Below are positions 1 to 11,771 of a stretch of 64,000 nt of DNA, in pieces. Under the pieces are notes generated by a model, which was not told the origin of the DNA, did not search any database, and was given only the letters and a program-made list of their open reading frames with translations. The translations under genes were made by a program, and so were the position numbers. Source of the stretch: Larix kaempferi (lineage: Eukaryota; Streptophyta; Pinopsida; Pinales; Pinaceae). Numbering within the stretch: position 1 is the stretch's first letter; each line of letters begins with the position of its first letter. The DNA is taken from the NCBI GenBank assembly GCA_027924585.1, contig BSBM01000461.1:9239001-9303000 (forward strand), given 5' to 3'.

Positions 1-600
1 TAGGAAACCAATTGGTGTGGTGTATTCTCACATCTAATTAAATTTCCTTTATAAATTTAAAAGAGAATTTATATGAGCACTTTCATATTTCCCCTTTTAC
101 ATAGTTTTCATTGAACTTTCAATTTTAATGTGAAATACACTTTGTTCAATGTCATATGAACATTTGTTGGAAAAACCTCATTTTTGTCCGTAATTTCAAT
201 CTGTAATTTCTTTCATATACGAAGTCCATTTGACCCCGTTCAAATCGCAATAGGAAGCTCTCTGCAAGCTCTTCGTCAATTGAATTCCGTTGATGCGAAT
301 GAAAACCTTCTGCATTCTTTGACTGTGAAGATCCTCCTAGATCAGGTAGGCCCTCTCAATTTCATAAAATAATCTTTTACAGGCAAAATGCATCTATCCT
401 CACCATTATGAAATAGTCTATCCTCCTCCTTGAGCAAGGATTTTATTGCATTCAAGCAAGCTGGATTTATAAGCCAAGAAGTCCCAATTTGAGAGGAGAA
501 TGCAGTTTCTAAAATAACCATGCTATTAAAAAATTGGGTGATGCGATGAGAGAGAGAGGAGTCAATTAACTTAAAAATACCCATTATTTAGCATTCCTAC
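1..600 (-). mobile_element. Copia-type element, 3' internal end (copy A)
   Basis: This stretch matches 39,454-40,063, which sits directly inside a minus-strand LTR with a purine-rich tract at the junction. Read on the minus strand it would be the 3' untranslated region just before the 3' LTR. Short frames such as 184-372 are open in both copies, but they change many residues between copies and match nothing I recognise, so they are probably chance. The matching LTR of copy A would lie left of the window. At the first bases copy A reads TAGGAAACC where copy B reads TAGGACAAGGAAACC, a small deletion near the presumed purine tract. Confidence 0.5.
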
Positions 601-704
601 TGTAATGCCCCATTTTGACCTTATTAACTGAACTAATTTGCTTATTACTCTGAGACTTCGTCAGTTTGATGACACTATGGACATATGGTTTTATTATTTT
701 GCAG
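601..704 (+). repeat. Plus-strand LTR start, truncated (copy A)
   Basis: TGTAATGCCCCATTTTGACC closely resembles the start of the G element LTR at 18549 (TGTAATGTCCCTAGTTTGAC), so this may be the 5' end of a related LTR. In copy A only about 104 bases remain before a 1.9 kb deletion junction at 704-708. The longer version is in copy B from 40,064. No end or primer-binding site could be located. Confidence 0.4.
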
Positions 705-2679
705 AGATAGGAGGAGGGGGAGTGAAGGGGATATTTTTTCTACCAAGGAAGAAATTTAGAAGAGGAGACTAAAATTCACGAAGAGGAGAACTACAGGATT
801 GGTTGGATTGTGCGGTACTCAGGTTTTGGGATGGGGGGTCCAAGAAGCAACTCTTGGAGCTAGGTGGTTGGCTAGACTATCCTAGTTGGCAGACAGAAAG
901 ATCAATTTTAGGCAGTTGAGTACTCTAAGGGTTTGGGGTTTTCTTTTACAGGTATTTTATTTCTTTATTGTTGTCGTTTTATTTATATGTGGAAGGAGGT
1001 GGAACACTAATTTAATTCAATGAATAATATGTTGTGTAATTTAATTCTTACATGTATTGAAAATTTTGATCTATACCTACAATCACCTCATATTTTAATT
1101 GTTTTCTATGTGAACATGAGACATATTAACTTAGAATGACACAGAAGCAAATACAGACAAGTAGTCAAGAAGTTAGAGTAGCTAAATAAACCAATGGATT
1201 TAGAACAGATGTTTTGAGTAAACCGATGACTTATTTAGGTCCCTACACCTACCATGAAGTGAATCTATATATCCATATCATGACTGTTAAATCTGTGCAT
1301 ATAAAATTTTTCCATAAACATTAAATTAAGTAAATACATAATAGTAGATATCAACCATGGAATTCATATACAAATGAGAAACTTATCTTTTTTAACAAAA
1401 ATAGTCCTCCAATTGATTGTAGATGAAGGATGTTCCTCCTAGGAGTAGGCTCTCTATCACACCATTTCTTTCTACAGTAAAGTCTTCCCTGATTTGCGGC
1501 TATTAATCTATAACAACCCCAAATATTGAAAATGCACAATTTTTAAAAAAAAATCAATATGCTCATAAGGAAACTAAATATTTCGTAATACTTAACTCAT
1601 GATGAAATATTCAATGGTTTGAATAGCACTTTCATAATTTCACTACTCTGTCTTTCATCATACCTGAATGAATACATGGGAAAAGTTCATGGATTATAAA
1701 CCGAAGTACTTATAATAGAAAGTATTTCTTTATTTGTTAATACAACCAAAGCAATTTCAAAATATTACTGATTCATTGTATTCAATCTCAATGATTTCCT
1801 TTCCCATACATAACAACTCTTTTCCTTACCATACCCTTTAATTTTAGGAAATTCAACATACCATTCAATACAAACTTAACTATTATACAAATGATCAATG
1901 ACCACATCATCACTATGATCACAACAAATTCATAATAATATAGACCATAATTGAAAATTTCATACTAAGTATCCCTATGAGTTTACTTCCTACCTTAAAC
2001 TCTTTTCTCATGTACAAACTATCTATCATCAATTAATATATATCACCAAATGCACAAGTCCATTCTTCATGGATCATCTTTATACCCATGGTATTAAATG
2101 TTTTATATATATGTTTATATAGCTATATATGGATATAATCCTATCTGCATAAAATCATTTCTTTTATATATATCAAACAAAACTTAAAATACCTTTTAAC
2201 CATAAAAAAAATTAGTAAAGGGATCGAAGCTGAGAGAAAAATTTCAATCATCCATTATCATAACCCCCGGTTACACATAGATATCGTGGATCAATCCAAC
2301 GAATACTTCATCAACATCATAAACAACATTAATTCGGAGAGGTGGGTAATGGATCCACTATTTGTTAAGCAAACAATTCATCGTGGATTAAGAGGCAATA
2401 TCTCCTAATAGGGGATCGACTTAAATGTAACTGCAACAGGATAAATAAGGGGGAGGTGCAATGAGCTAATTGCATGCCTCAATTCCACTAATAAAACAAG
2501 ATTGTTTACAAACAAACATTTACTCCCAAGATTGATCGTCCCTCTGTTCTATGCCATGTAGGCAGAGGTTGACTAATAATTACACAAAGTCTCATTAAGA
2601 TAATATATACCAAACAAAAATTAAGCATTCGATTTCATTAATAAATAGTGGATCATGTTTCCAATTAGACTAGCAGAGA

Positions 2680-3345
2680 ACCGATCATTCCACTCTAGTA
2701 GAATCGATCTCTCACTCTTTTAAACAAAGAATTAAAATGTCAATGTTTACATAAAGGATTGATCTCCATATATGATCGATCCCTTATCTGGACAAAGAAT
2801 AAATATTTAAACGTTTTCTCAAAGGGTCGATCTCCAGAGAGAGTCGATCTCTGTAATTCAAGGACAACATAAAAAATCGAAACACATAAAAATAGAATCT
2901 AATCCCATAAAGGATCGACCTCTTAACTTTTTTAAAACATCAATTCGGATATCCACCATAAACACAAAATCGATCTCCATAGAGAATCGACCTACTAAAT
3001 TTTAAACAACAATTAAAATGTTTATCATAAAGAGAGGATTGATCTCTTTCAAGGATTGACCTATTAACTTTTGCATAGAACATTTAAACCGATGGTCGAT
3101 CTTTGTTGAGGATTGACCTCTTATCGTTTTCACAGAGAATACCTAAAAATCATTTAAACAAAGGATCAATCTTTGTAGAGAATCAACCTCTTAATATTTT
3201 GTACAGAGAAATATATCAAACAAAAACAGAGGATTGATCTCTGTAGAGTATTGATCCATTAAATATTTGACAATAAATAAAATGTACACATTAACCAGAG
3301 GATTGATCCCCGTAGAGAATTGATCTCTCCCATTAAAATGTCTCA
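2680..3345. repeat. Degenerate GATCGATCTC...GAGAATCGACC repeat array (copy A)
   Basis: About nine imperfect units of roughly 60-90 bases each carry a pair such as GGATTGATCTCTGTAG and AGAATCGACCTCTTAA, separated by AT-rich spacers often containing AAACA. Within units, TCTCT and AGAGA form short inverted repeats. The same array is at 44,077-44,745 with scattered substitutions. It lies in non-coding sequence of the large insertion. Function is unknown. Confidence 0.7.
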
Positions 3346-4174
3346 ACACAATAATATATAACCAAAGAAAGGAACTAGACATGATTACTTAGAAGAAGAT
3401 CACACCATAGAGCTATAACTTCAAACGATTCACCTCAATAGATATATTTATCACAGAGATTGCTGGAAACGATACCCATAGGGGTTTGTTTCTATCATAG
3501 AGACTTCATAAAATATTTGTTGGCTGAATCAATCCGCAGGAACCTCAATTTAGTTCTAAATCATATCGATATAAATAATTCATCCACTGCATTCATCACA
3601 CTAGTGAAAAAGAACCAAACATTTCACGCAGGATTCAATCCCATAACTCACAAAGTTTTGATACGTACATGATTTCGGTCCAACATAGGTTATTAACACA
3701 ATGTACATTGTTCATATTTAATCAATTCGAAGATGCAATAAGGATATTAATCCATCCTCCTGTACACACATTACTCATAAAAGAGCACACAGTCTATAAC
3801 GTTTTTCCTGGGTTTCAATCCCACACTTTACATTATCATAAAAATACATAGAGTTCTCATCAACGGATTGTATAGAGTTATAATACAAAAAAATCAAAAA
3901 TTGATTATTAGAACCAGTTATAGGATCTTCAATCTGCACAACTCATGTTATATTAATATAGTACATAAATGCTATATGGATTTACCTCAACCCATCGCAA
4001 TCAGATTCAACCTACTGGCATATGTAAACAGAGTGTATAAAATAAAACAAAGCACATGATATATCCATATTTGTGATATGTATACATATGTAACATAATG
4101 CAATATTTTCCCAACTTAAGGAATCAAAACAAAGTATATAGGCACATATAACAGTCGTATTATACTTCAAACAA

Positions 4175-4199
4175 ACACACACACACACACATATATATA
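4175..4199. repeat. AC/AT microsatellite (copy A)
   Basis: A run of AC dinucleotides is followed by ATATATAT. The copy B counterpart at 45,570-45,600 is slightly longer and has an AG interruption, as expected for microsatellite slippage after the duplication. Confidence 0.85.
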
Positions 4200-4299
4200 A
4201 TAGAGTGATGTAATCCAAGTTATGCCACCATAGCTTGTATATGTAATAAAAAATAAACTACAATAATATATGCCATTCACAACTCATTGGTTCATAAGA

Positions 4300-5777
4300 A
4301 AAATTACACTTACTTGAAATAATGCGAATGAAAACTTGGAGAATCAGTTCCTCCCAACCATATAAGAGAGTAGCACAAATGCCATCTCAACTCCACCCCC
4401 TATTTGGATCACCACCAGGCACACTAGAACTAACAAGCAAATATTCCATGCAACACTCTCTCTCGGAATCTGTACCAAGGTTAGTGATAGAATTACAAAA
4501 AAGAGAAACACTCAACACATGCACTCATAGAAAAATTTCTTTGTGCGCAACACAACATCCTGTGCTTTTTCAGTGCACCAATTTATAGTTTTTTCCTAGG
4601 TCTTGTGCCATCCCAATCAAATCTCATTCAATCCTTCAATCCCTATGGTTTAGTTTCTTGTTTGGTAGTTGAGCTTTTAGATTGGATTTGATTGGTAAAA
4701 TATCTCTTTCTTTACACTTGTTCTATGTCTCAAGGTGGTGTCCCCTCATTTAACCGAGTTCTCCAAGTCTCTTTCTTTTTATTAATAATAAAAATAATAA
4801 TTGTTGTGCAAAGTATCACTCACATCCTATGTGAGTATTTTTGAGTTTTTAAATAACTCTTACAAATAATAAATTGTTTCGACATATTTCTCAAAACTTT
4901 TAAATCAAAATACATAAGAATGTCTTGGGGTATCACATAATCCACAAGGGTGAAGCTTCCCAAGCCTACTACTTGACCACAACTTATACAACAATCTATG
5001 CAAAAATACCCTACACATTTGTCCCAATCCAATAGTACTCATCCCCCATTATCCTATACAACACAAGGATTGGGAGCCCATTCATTGTACCGCAATCCCT
5101 CAAGCTATCCCCATTCCCTTCTAGTTCTCCAACACAAGCTATTTGAGGAGTCTTTGTGATGGGGATCCAAGGACGTCAATTGCAGGATAGGTTTCTCTCA
5201 CATTGGAACCACTCCCATTAGCACTAGTTTTCCACATTAATTAACATGAACAATTATGAAAGTTCTAGTTTTCATCTCTTCAGTTCCATCATGAAGGCCC
5301 CTTCCCCAAAAGGATATTCATTGATTAATGATAGAAGTACTGACGAAATAACCTTAATTTCCTACTTTTTATATGCATACTCAAAACTACCCATGTGGCA
5401 CTCATGAGGAGCCTAGTTTCCCATCTAATCCAAGATTAGGATAATATAATCAATAAATGTTAATTAAGCCCCTCTCATAAACATACATGTATGGACCTTA
5501 GGATAAACTCACTATCTAAGGTTTTTAAGTAGGGATACTGACTTTAGCTAGTAAGTCACTAGGATCATTCCCCCCTTGGAACCTCTTTCACTTACCCCTC
5601 GTGTGGAATCATAGTCCCTCCATATCTTATTCATCATTTGCCATCTACTTTTTTCAAGGATTTTATATTAAATATCAAAAGTATTCATTTACAACAACTT
5701 TGGTCATCCTAGAATGTTTATATATAACCTCTAGACATTCCATCATTACATTCTCGGGTAAAACATGAGGTGTTACA
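4300..5777 (-). repeat. Possible minus-strand LTR U3/R region (copy A)
   Basis: Read on the minus strand this begins TGTAACACCTCATG, has a good TATA box about 1.19 kb in (4581-4587) and, about 270 bases further, a splice-donor-like CAAGTAAGTG at about 4310. This order (TG start, U3, TATA, leader donor) is what a long retrotransposon LTR with a spliced leader would show. The reading frame at 4322-4588 is kept in copy B but overlaps the TATA region and matches no family I know. Confidence 0.4.
4581..4587 (-). promoter_or_regulatory. TATA box, minus strand
   Basis: Minus-strand TATAAAT in the context ACTATAAATTGGTGCAC. The copy B equivalent is 45,976-45,982 with the same core. It is the best core-promoter candidate in the large insertion and would drive leftward transcription. 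Confidence 0.4.
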
Positions 5778-5778
5778 A

Positions 5779-6126
5779 TAGTATTTTACCTTACTAAATT
5801 ATACACTTCTTATGAAATTTATTGGACTCATTTGTACATAGCTCTCCAACATTATATGTCATCAACACCTTTATTTGATTCTCATCTTGTTTTTCTACAA
5901 GATATTTAAACTCTTTAAATTTACTAAAAACTTCATACTTATTACGGAAGAAATAAACCCATGTGTTTCTAGAGAAATCATAAATGAATGAAACATAATA
6001 TATAGATTTTCCTAGTAATGAAATAGGAAGAGGTCCGAACACATCATTGTTATTATTTACAAGAATCATTTTTCTCTTGTAGCACCATATGCAAATCTTA
6101 ACCAATTTTTTTTTCCATATATGCAA
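5779..6126 (-). pseudogene. Ty1/copia integrase fragment (copy A)
   Basis: The minus-strand frame contains the copia integrase core signature DVFGPLPISLLG, then YYVSFIYDFSRNTWVYF, and a KFKEFKYLVEKQ stretch. The first catalytic Asp (in DVFGP) is present. The usual TDNGGE second-Asp motif has become TYNVGE, so the active site is dead. The frame breaks off at 5778 where the large insertion begins, before the catalytic Glu. It lies downstream, in the minus direction, of protease and gag remnants in the normal copia order GAG-PR-INT. Reverse transcriptase and RNase H are absent on the other side of the insertion. Confidence 0.9.
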
Positions 6127-6305
6127 TGTTCACATAAATCAAAATCTAATGAGAAATCTAACATATCATTTTCCATACCTTTACCATTTAATGCTCAAAG
6201 GCCCTTCTCTCCAATATTCCCAATATCCAATGCCATATCATTCTCTTGTCTAGAAGGACAATAAGGATCCAATCTTCTTCAATGTTATCCTCAAGAACAA
6301 CAAAA

Positions 6306-6701
6306 CTATACACCTATCATTAAAAGTTCTTCCGTAGGAAGTTCTAATCTAAACTCCCTACATGACATCAACATCATTTCTCTTGGAACCATCTTGCATG
6401 TTTCATTTTCAAATAAAGTATGCACACATGTATCATCCATCTTGATTATGGATATCAATTTTTTGGCTAGATCTAGAATGTGTAAAACCCCCGGATGAGT
6501 TTTAACCCTTCCACCTTTGAGAAGTATCTTGACCCTTCCAATTCCTATCATTTTGGTTGTCAATCCATATCCTAGAAAAAAATTACCTCCGTTGTATTTT
6601 TTATATTCAAAAAACAACTCCTTGTGCGGAGTCATATGAAATGAAGTGCCCGAGTCAATCAACCATACATCATGATTTGTATGTGTACTTGTAGGTTCCA
6701 A
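6306..6701 (-). pseudogene. Ty1/copia aspartic protease fragment (copy A)
   Basis: The minus-strand frame holds WLIDSGTSFHMTPHKELF, the copia protease active site (D-S-G/S), followed by the conserved GIGRVKILLKGG and GVLHILDLAKKLIS strands. These are the hallmarks of copia protease between the gag zinc knuckle and integrase. It is about 120 residues, close to a complete domain. The catalytic DSG is intact, but the frame is flanked by stops and frameshifts. Just upstream (6780-6880) the zinc knuckle is degenerate: only one Cys of the CCHC pattern remains, in QKCGKDGNYKKNW. Confidence 0.9.
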
Positions 6702-6980
6702 GTAAACATCATGTCCTACTTATGTAGAGGGTTATGTTTTCCGTAGAAGGAGCATCATCATATCCCTTACTTTTATCAATACTCTTAGATTTCCAATTTT
6801 TCTTATAGTTCCCATCTTTACCACATTTTTGTCATTTATTTTCAACTTTTCCTAGAGATTTAGATCTATTCTAAACTTAGATATACCCCCAGAACACTTA
6901 TTTTTCCTTTTTTCAGAATGATATCTCACAGATAAAAAAATAATTGGCCACACCCTCCATGGGTTTTTGTCCCATTTTCC

Positions 6981-7500
6981 CTAGCAAAAAGGATGCAAAT
7001 ACATCCTCAAACTTAAAGGTTTGACTGGCAGTAACAATTCTACAACTAGATTGTCCCAAGTGTCTGGAAAAGAACATAGCAACACAATACACTTATATTT
7101 TTCCTCCATCTTAATATCAACAAAGACTAGTTGACTTACCAAAGTATTAAAGGTTTTTATATCATCTGACATGGTGTCACGATCAACCATCTGAAGATGA
7201 AACAACTTATTTAAAAGAAATATTATATTCACCAATGAATTTAATTGATACAAATACCCTAGCTTATCCCATATCTTCCTTGCATTGTATTCTCTAGATA
7301 TGTTCAACAACAATAAATCTGAGAGGCATAGTTGAATCATTCTTATTGTTTTTCTATCTAGATTTAACCAATCTTTTTATAACATACTAGTGGGAGTTGT
7401 ACCTAGATCCATAACATTCCAGCAATCTTTGTCCACGAGAACATCTTCTATCTTCTTCTTCCATTTAATTCAAGTCTCTAGCATTAAAATTATTGATTTA
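6981..7500 (-). pseudogene. Ty1/copia gag fragment (copy A)
   Basis: The minus-strand frames show the UBN2-type copia gag pattern: DRKTIRMIQLCLSDLLLLN, then ARKIWDKLGYLYQ, LVNIIFLLNKLFHLQM, FNTLVSQLVFVDI and WDNLVVELLLP. The 119-residue open part ends at 6981. Upstream residues (WKKKIEDVLVDKDCWNV) are recognisable to about 7500 across stops. It is the 5' coding end of the minus-strand copia element. The element's own 5' LTR is not seen because E1 begins at 7682. Confidence 0.88.
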
Positions 7501-7681
7501 TATTCTTAAGCTATTTGTCATTTTCCTTGCACAAGATTTATTGTGCAAAGCTCCAACTCTAACACAAGCTTATCCCAAACCCACGATATCCTTCTAATCT
7601 AGGTAGGTACTAGTTTCCACCCACTTATTCCACCAAGATAAATAGCTCTCCATCTTCTTGGAAATTTTCTACATATTTTCA

Positions 7682-9796
7682 TGTCATGTCCCCAAATTTT
7701 TCATTGGTTCACAATGGCCTAAGCCCCTTGGCCATACTCATGATAATTTGTCAAATTGATGCTAAGTGTCAAATAATTTCCAAGAATGATGTCCAATTTA
7801 GTAATAATATAAAATTAGATCCAAATGGACAAGGTGGGTCACATTAAGAGAAATTTCCAATTCAAAGTTTGTAATATACTCATCCAAATGAACTATCATG
7901 GAGGAAAATTACTAGTTCCCTAGGTTGGGGGTGGAAGCATTAAAAGTTGGAATAAGGGAGTTACAAGACCCAAAATGACCTTATACTTACAAATTCACAT
8001 TAAATAGGTCAAACAAATAATAATAAAAGTAAAATAAGGTGGCATTGGATCATCAGGGCACATAAGAGGTTGTGGGACCCACATGTGGCAAGCTTGCCCA
8101 CTAGACTTGGCATTATTCTCTCACCAATTAGAGTTCAAGATGAAGGGTAAAGTACTTGGGGGATTTGAAGAGGTATTATTCATGGCATGAATCATGCATG
8201 TTCGAATTGGATTGGAAGAGCAACACCCATGGAAGAGGAAGAGGCATCTTATAACAATGGTGACACTTGGAGCTAGATTCCCTAACTCCTATGACAACAA
8301 TGATGAAGATTCTATGAAGATTATGACAAATTCCAGACCTGGTCGCTGCCATATGACATATATTACATGTCAGGCCTAAAAATAGCATCCAAGACGGCAC
8401 ACAAGGGATTTATGGCAGCCAAGACGATTTCCCGTTCGAATTGAGTGATGATGGAGACTAGGAATTGTTGGACAGGTGGCACACATTGGAATCTCTTCCC
8501 AACTTCAGTTTGCATGAGGCTTTTGGAAGCAATTCGAACCATGGAGGACTTGAGAATTTTATAAAATACAATAGCAAATAAGGAAATGGGCTTTTGATCA
8601 TTTCTTGTTTTGCAAATTGGAGAGCATAGATTGTCCATGCTAGTGGAGTATTTACTCTACTTTCCTTAGTACCAATTTCGAGGCTGCAAGATTCCCATCC
8701 TAATTGGAAATTGGAGAGGCCATTCATACCTTTCATTTGGAGTTACAATAGATTCATTTGTTTCAAGTTGAAGCTACAGGTCTTCTGATGGTCTTCTCTT
8801 CTTCAACTTGCTCCCACATCTCTTCCAATTTTCTCTCTATATTCTTGCTCTTGGAGGAAGGGCGCACATGGAGAGATATTGATCTCTTTAGGACAGTCCA
8901 AGGGGCCCCATTTATTTGTAAGATGATTTAAACACTCTGTATTTTATGCCCAAATATACCTCATATCTAAAATTCAAGTGAAACCATGTAAGAATGCCAA
9001 ACTATGTATGAATGGTGCCATATTTCCATATATCTTGTGGAGAGAGCTTGAAGTTTTTTGGTATCTACTCGTATTAGTAAATATATGTGCTTTTATTTCT
9101 ATTTAGAGAGCCATTAATATACTGAATAATTTTCACACACCTTATGAAATTCCTTGTAACATTTCTCTCAAATTTCATAGCAAGTTATAGCGGTTTTCTC
9201 TCATTTCCCACTATGTTAAGACATGTTTACAAATCTCTAATTTATGGGAGTTTCAACCACCTTTAGGAACTGATTAATGAGACATCTGGGTGCCCATTGA
9301 AGTAATATAACTAATCCATGTCTCTGTTCTGAAATTTTGGAGGTTCGTACTGCATTTGGGAAGCCTTTAGTGACCTCTACCCTTGGGGATTTGAACCTCA
9401 AATTTCCTAGCAAATTTCCCTATTTTCTCCTGAACTTAAATGAATGTTGCAGAAGTCTTTTTATAGTGTATAAAAAACTATTAGGATCATTTTTATGTCC
9501 TAATACCTTTCAAACATTCTTATACCCAATTTGAAATCCTTAGAATTCTTTTGGAGCCATCTACCCTTGGAAGTTTCAACATCGATTTTCCTAGTAATTT
9601 TTCCTTTCATTCTCTGATTGTAAATGCAAGTTGATGAAGTATTTAGAAAGTTTCCAAGTGTATAATATCTGAATTAGTGTGTCAAAATACACCTCAATCC
9701 ACTCTGTACATAATTCGAAACAATTTTGGATCATTTGGGATAGTTTGGAGTTTCACTAGTCCAAGATTCGAAAATTGGCCAAATTGGGATATTACA
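7682..9796 (+). repeat. E1 5' LTR (copy A)
   Basis: Starts TGTCATGTCCCCAAATTT and ends GGGATATTACA, directly before G plus the primer site TGGTATCAGAGC at 9798. The first 45 bases recur at 12729 after a purine-rich tract, giving the expected 5'/3' LTR relationship. It is 2,115 bp long, and 2,130 bp in copy B where an extra AAATTGGG-containing stretch lies just before the end. It is inserted beside the copia gag leader. No protein in it is convincing. Confidence 0.88.
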
Positions 9797-9797
9797 G

Positions 9798-9809
9798 TGG
9801 TATCAGAGC
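9798..9809 (+). other. E1 primer-binding site (initiator Met tRNA)
   Basis: TGGTATCAGAGC is the usual plant retrotransposon primer site, complementary to the 3' end of initiator methionine tRNA. It lies one base after the LTR end. Confidence 0.92.
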
Positions 9810-9862
9810 ATGGTCCTTGCACCTATTTATTAATATCATACATTGAAGAATAATTTGAATCC

Positions 9863-10875
9863 ATGTCTTATTCAGATTTAGATTATGAGCAATATGAGGA
9901 GGATTATTCTTTCTATGCCTCAAAGGAAAATGATTTCTATGAGCAGTATGATGATGACTACGATGAGAAATATGAGGAAGATAATGTCCAGGAGATACCT
10001 TCTACAAGTACATCCCATCAGATCACATTTGGAAGAATAAATGATAGTTATTCCTATAGCCATGTGTATGGAGAAGATATATGTTCCACAATCAAAGATT
10101 AGTTTTTGGGGGAGCATGAAAGGATTAAAAATCGGCCTATTTGTGAGAAAAGCAGTGAAATATCTGAAGCTTCATGGAATGCATGTGTTTCCTATTTGAA
10201 GATAATTTTCGGGCCTTCTTCAAAAAGTGGCTCCAAAGATCTTGATCCTAAGGAAACCAAGGGGAAATATGCATCAAATTGCTTGAAGGAGAGAAATGAG
10301 GAGACCCATGAGCCACCTAGTTCTGAAATAGGCAAGGTAGAAGAAGGATTGCATGAAGAGGATAGAAATTCACTCCCAAGTGACTCTAAAAAATGTGAAG
10401 AAAAATAACGTGAGCATGAATAAGGCTCTATTGAAATATTGAATATCATTTTGGGACACATTCTACATTGGACATGAATCAAAGAGCATCTACTGATGTA
10501 TGCTTGAACTATGAAGGAGTACCTACTGATGGGTGCTCACACCTCTATGTTGGTGACAGAGAGATCAATTTTGAAAGTGTTGCTACAAGACAAACTTCCA
10601 TTAAGCATGAAAATGAATACCTTGTAGTAGTTGAAGAAGAACTCAGATCAACTTCCCCATCACCACTTGAGCTTCATGAAGTTGGTCCAAACAAGAAGGA
10701 AGAAGATGGGGAAGTTCATTTGCAAGAGACTCAATTTCTTGAAGGGTCCTTGAATATGGATGTAAAGAAGATTCAAGAGGCCTTGAAAAATTTCCATGAC
10801 ACACATACATTGGTTTCTAAATTTTGTTGGTGTGTGGAGGAGAAATATTCCCTTAAAGACATGGATAAAATCTAG
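9863..10875 (+). pseudogene. E1 acidic N-terminal protein, broken (copy A)
   Basis: The frame starts 54 bases after the primer site. It begins MSYSDLDYEQYEEDYSFY and continues with strings of Asp, Glu and Tyr, then a region rich in Ser, Lys and Glu. A stop after residue 79 is absent in copy B, where 154 residues are open from 51,247. A frameshift follows near 10,410 and the frame resumes at 10,468-10,875. I see no CCHC knuckle and no protease or polymerase motif. Its place straight after the primer site is that of gag, but I do not recognise the family. It could be a captured or heavily diverged gag in a non-autonomous element. Confidence 0.6.
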
Positions 10876-10881
10876 AATGCG

Positions 10882-11771
10882 ATGCTGGACACCAAAGGTA
10901 ATTTTTTAAATGTGCTTTCTAATAGAGATTATTTAATTGATCTTGTTGGTTTGTATCATGGAATAACCTTGAACGATGCAGAAGAGAATGACAAGCTCTC
11001 AAATGAGTTGGATTCCACCCAAAATACACTCCAAAAATCTATGGTGCATATTGAGCAACTTCAAGAGAAGTTGCAAATGTCCTTTACACCCTCCTACATA
11101 TTAGACAATAATTCAATGGATGAAATAATTTATTTTAGAAAGGAGGAACCTCATGTAATGGTGTAACATGAGGTACATGTTGATATGTAGGTTCTTGAAG
11201 ATGCTATGTACTCAAACAAGAAGGAAGACAAGCACTTGTCTTTGTTCAGAGGGGTTACGACCTGCCTCGTGGAGAGAGTTGCAAAGCCTTGGAGGAGGAA
11301 CATGATCTCACAATAGTTGTACCAAAAAATTATGGAAAAGACAAATTAAATATTTCGATGGGTAAGAGTTGTAAAGAGTTAAGGTTGGTTCATAATTCTT
11401 CACCCCCTACTTCATTTTCAGCCACATCAATTGGAGATGAAAATTGGGTGAAAGGTGTTTTTCTAAGGGTGCCACATGAGGAGTATGAAACTCCTATCTC
11501 TCCTTTTGATGATGACATGACTATAGAGCCTTATTTTTTACATTTGCAGCGGAATCCTTTTTTACCTTATGATGATACATATCTTCATGGATGCACTTAT
11601 GATGTTCACTTGAGTCACTTGAAGACTCATGATTTTCCTTGCTTCTTTCTTAGTTCAATTGATGTTGGAGGAACATCATCAACTACTTCGGTGAAGAGAT
11701 ATATAATTGGAGAATTTTTTTATTGGAAGAAACATCCTTTGTTATTTCTTGATGATACACATATCCATTGA
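10882..11771 (+). pseudogene. E1 C-terminal protein segments, broken (copy A)
   Basis: Two open pieces follow the N-terminal part: 10882-11166, with a Leu/Gln/Glu-rich stretch (NELDSTQNTLQKSMVHIEQL) likely to form a coiled coil, and 11289-11771 in another frame. Both are conserved in copy B (52,205-52,489 and 52,612-53,094) with few changes. They are probably parts of one original protein of more than 600 residues split by stops and frameshifts. No catalytic motif is visible. Function unknown. Confidence 0.5.

Larger units (their letters stand above)
601..5777. mobile_element. Large insertion with TGTAA...TTACA ends (copy A)
   Basis: The block starts TGTAATGCCCCATTTTGACC and ends GAGGTGTTACA, so both ends read TGTAA followed by a similar CC-rich stretch going inwards. 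This resembles LTR termini (TG...CA). It separates two minus-strand copia pieces: the 3' end at left and integrase at right. I see no matching 5 bp target duplication (flanks CCTAC and ATAGT) and no initiator-Met primer site inside. It may be one giant LTR-like unit or two facing partial insertions. It contains a purine-rich stretch near 706-780, short GATCGATCT-type repeats (2680-3345), an AC microsatellite and a minus-strand TATA box. No protein in it is recognisable. Confidence 0.45.

Noticed and set aside
184-372. Small conserved gene
   Set aside because: Open in both copies, but about eight of 62 residues differ with no sign of constraint, and it lies in the 3' untranslated part of a copia element.
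4322-4588. 88-residue frame kept in both copies
   Set aside because: Overlaps the minus-strand TATA region of an LTR-like sequence, and there is no family match.
9798-9809. tRNA gene remnant
   Set aside because: Only the 12-base primer complement is present. No cloverleaf or internal promoter boxes are nearby.
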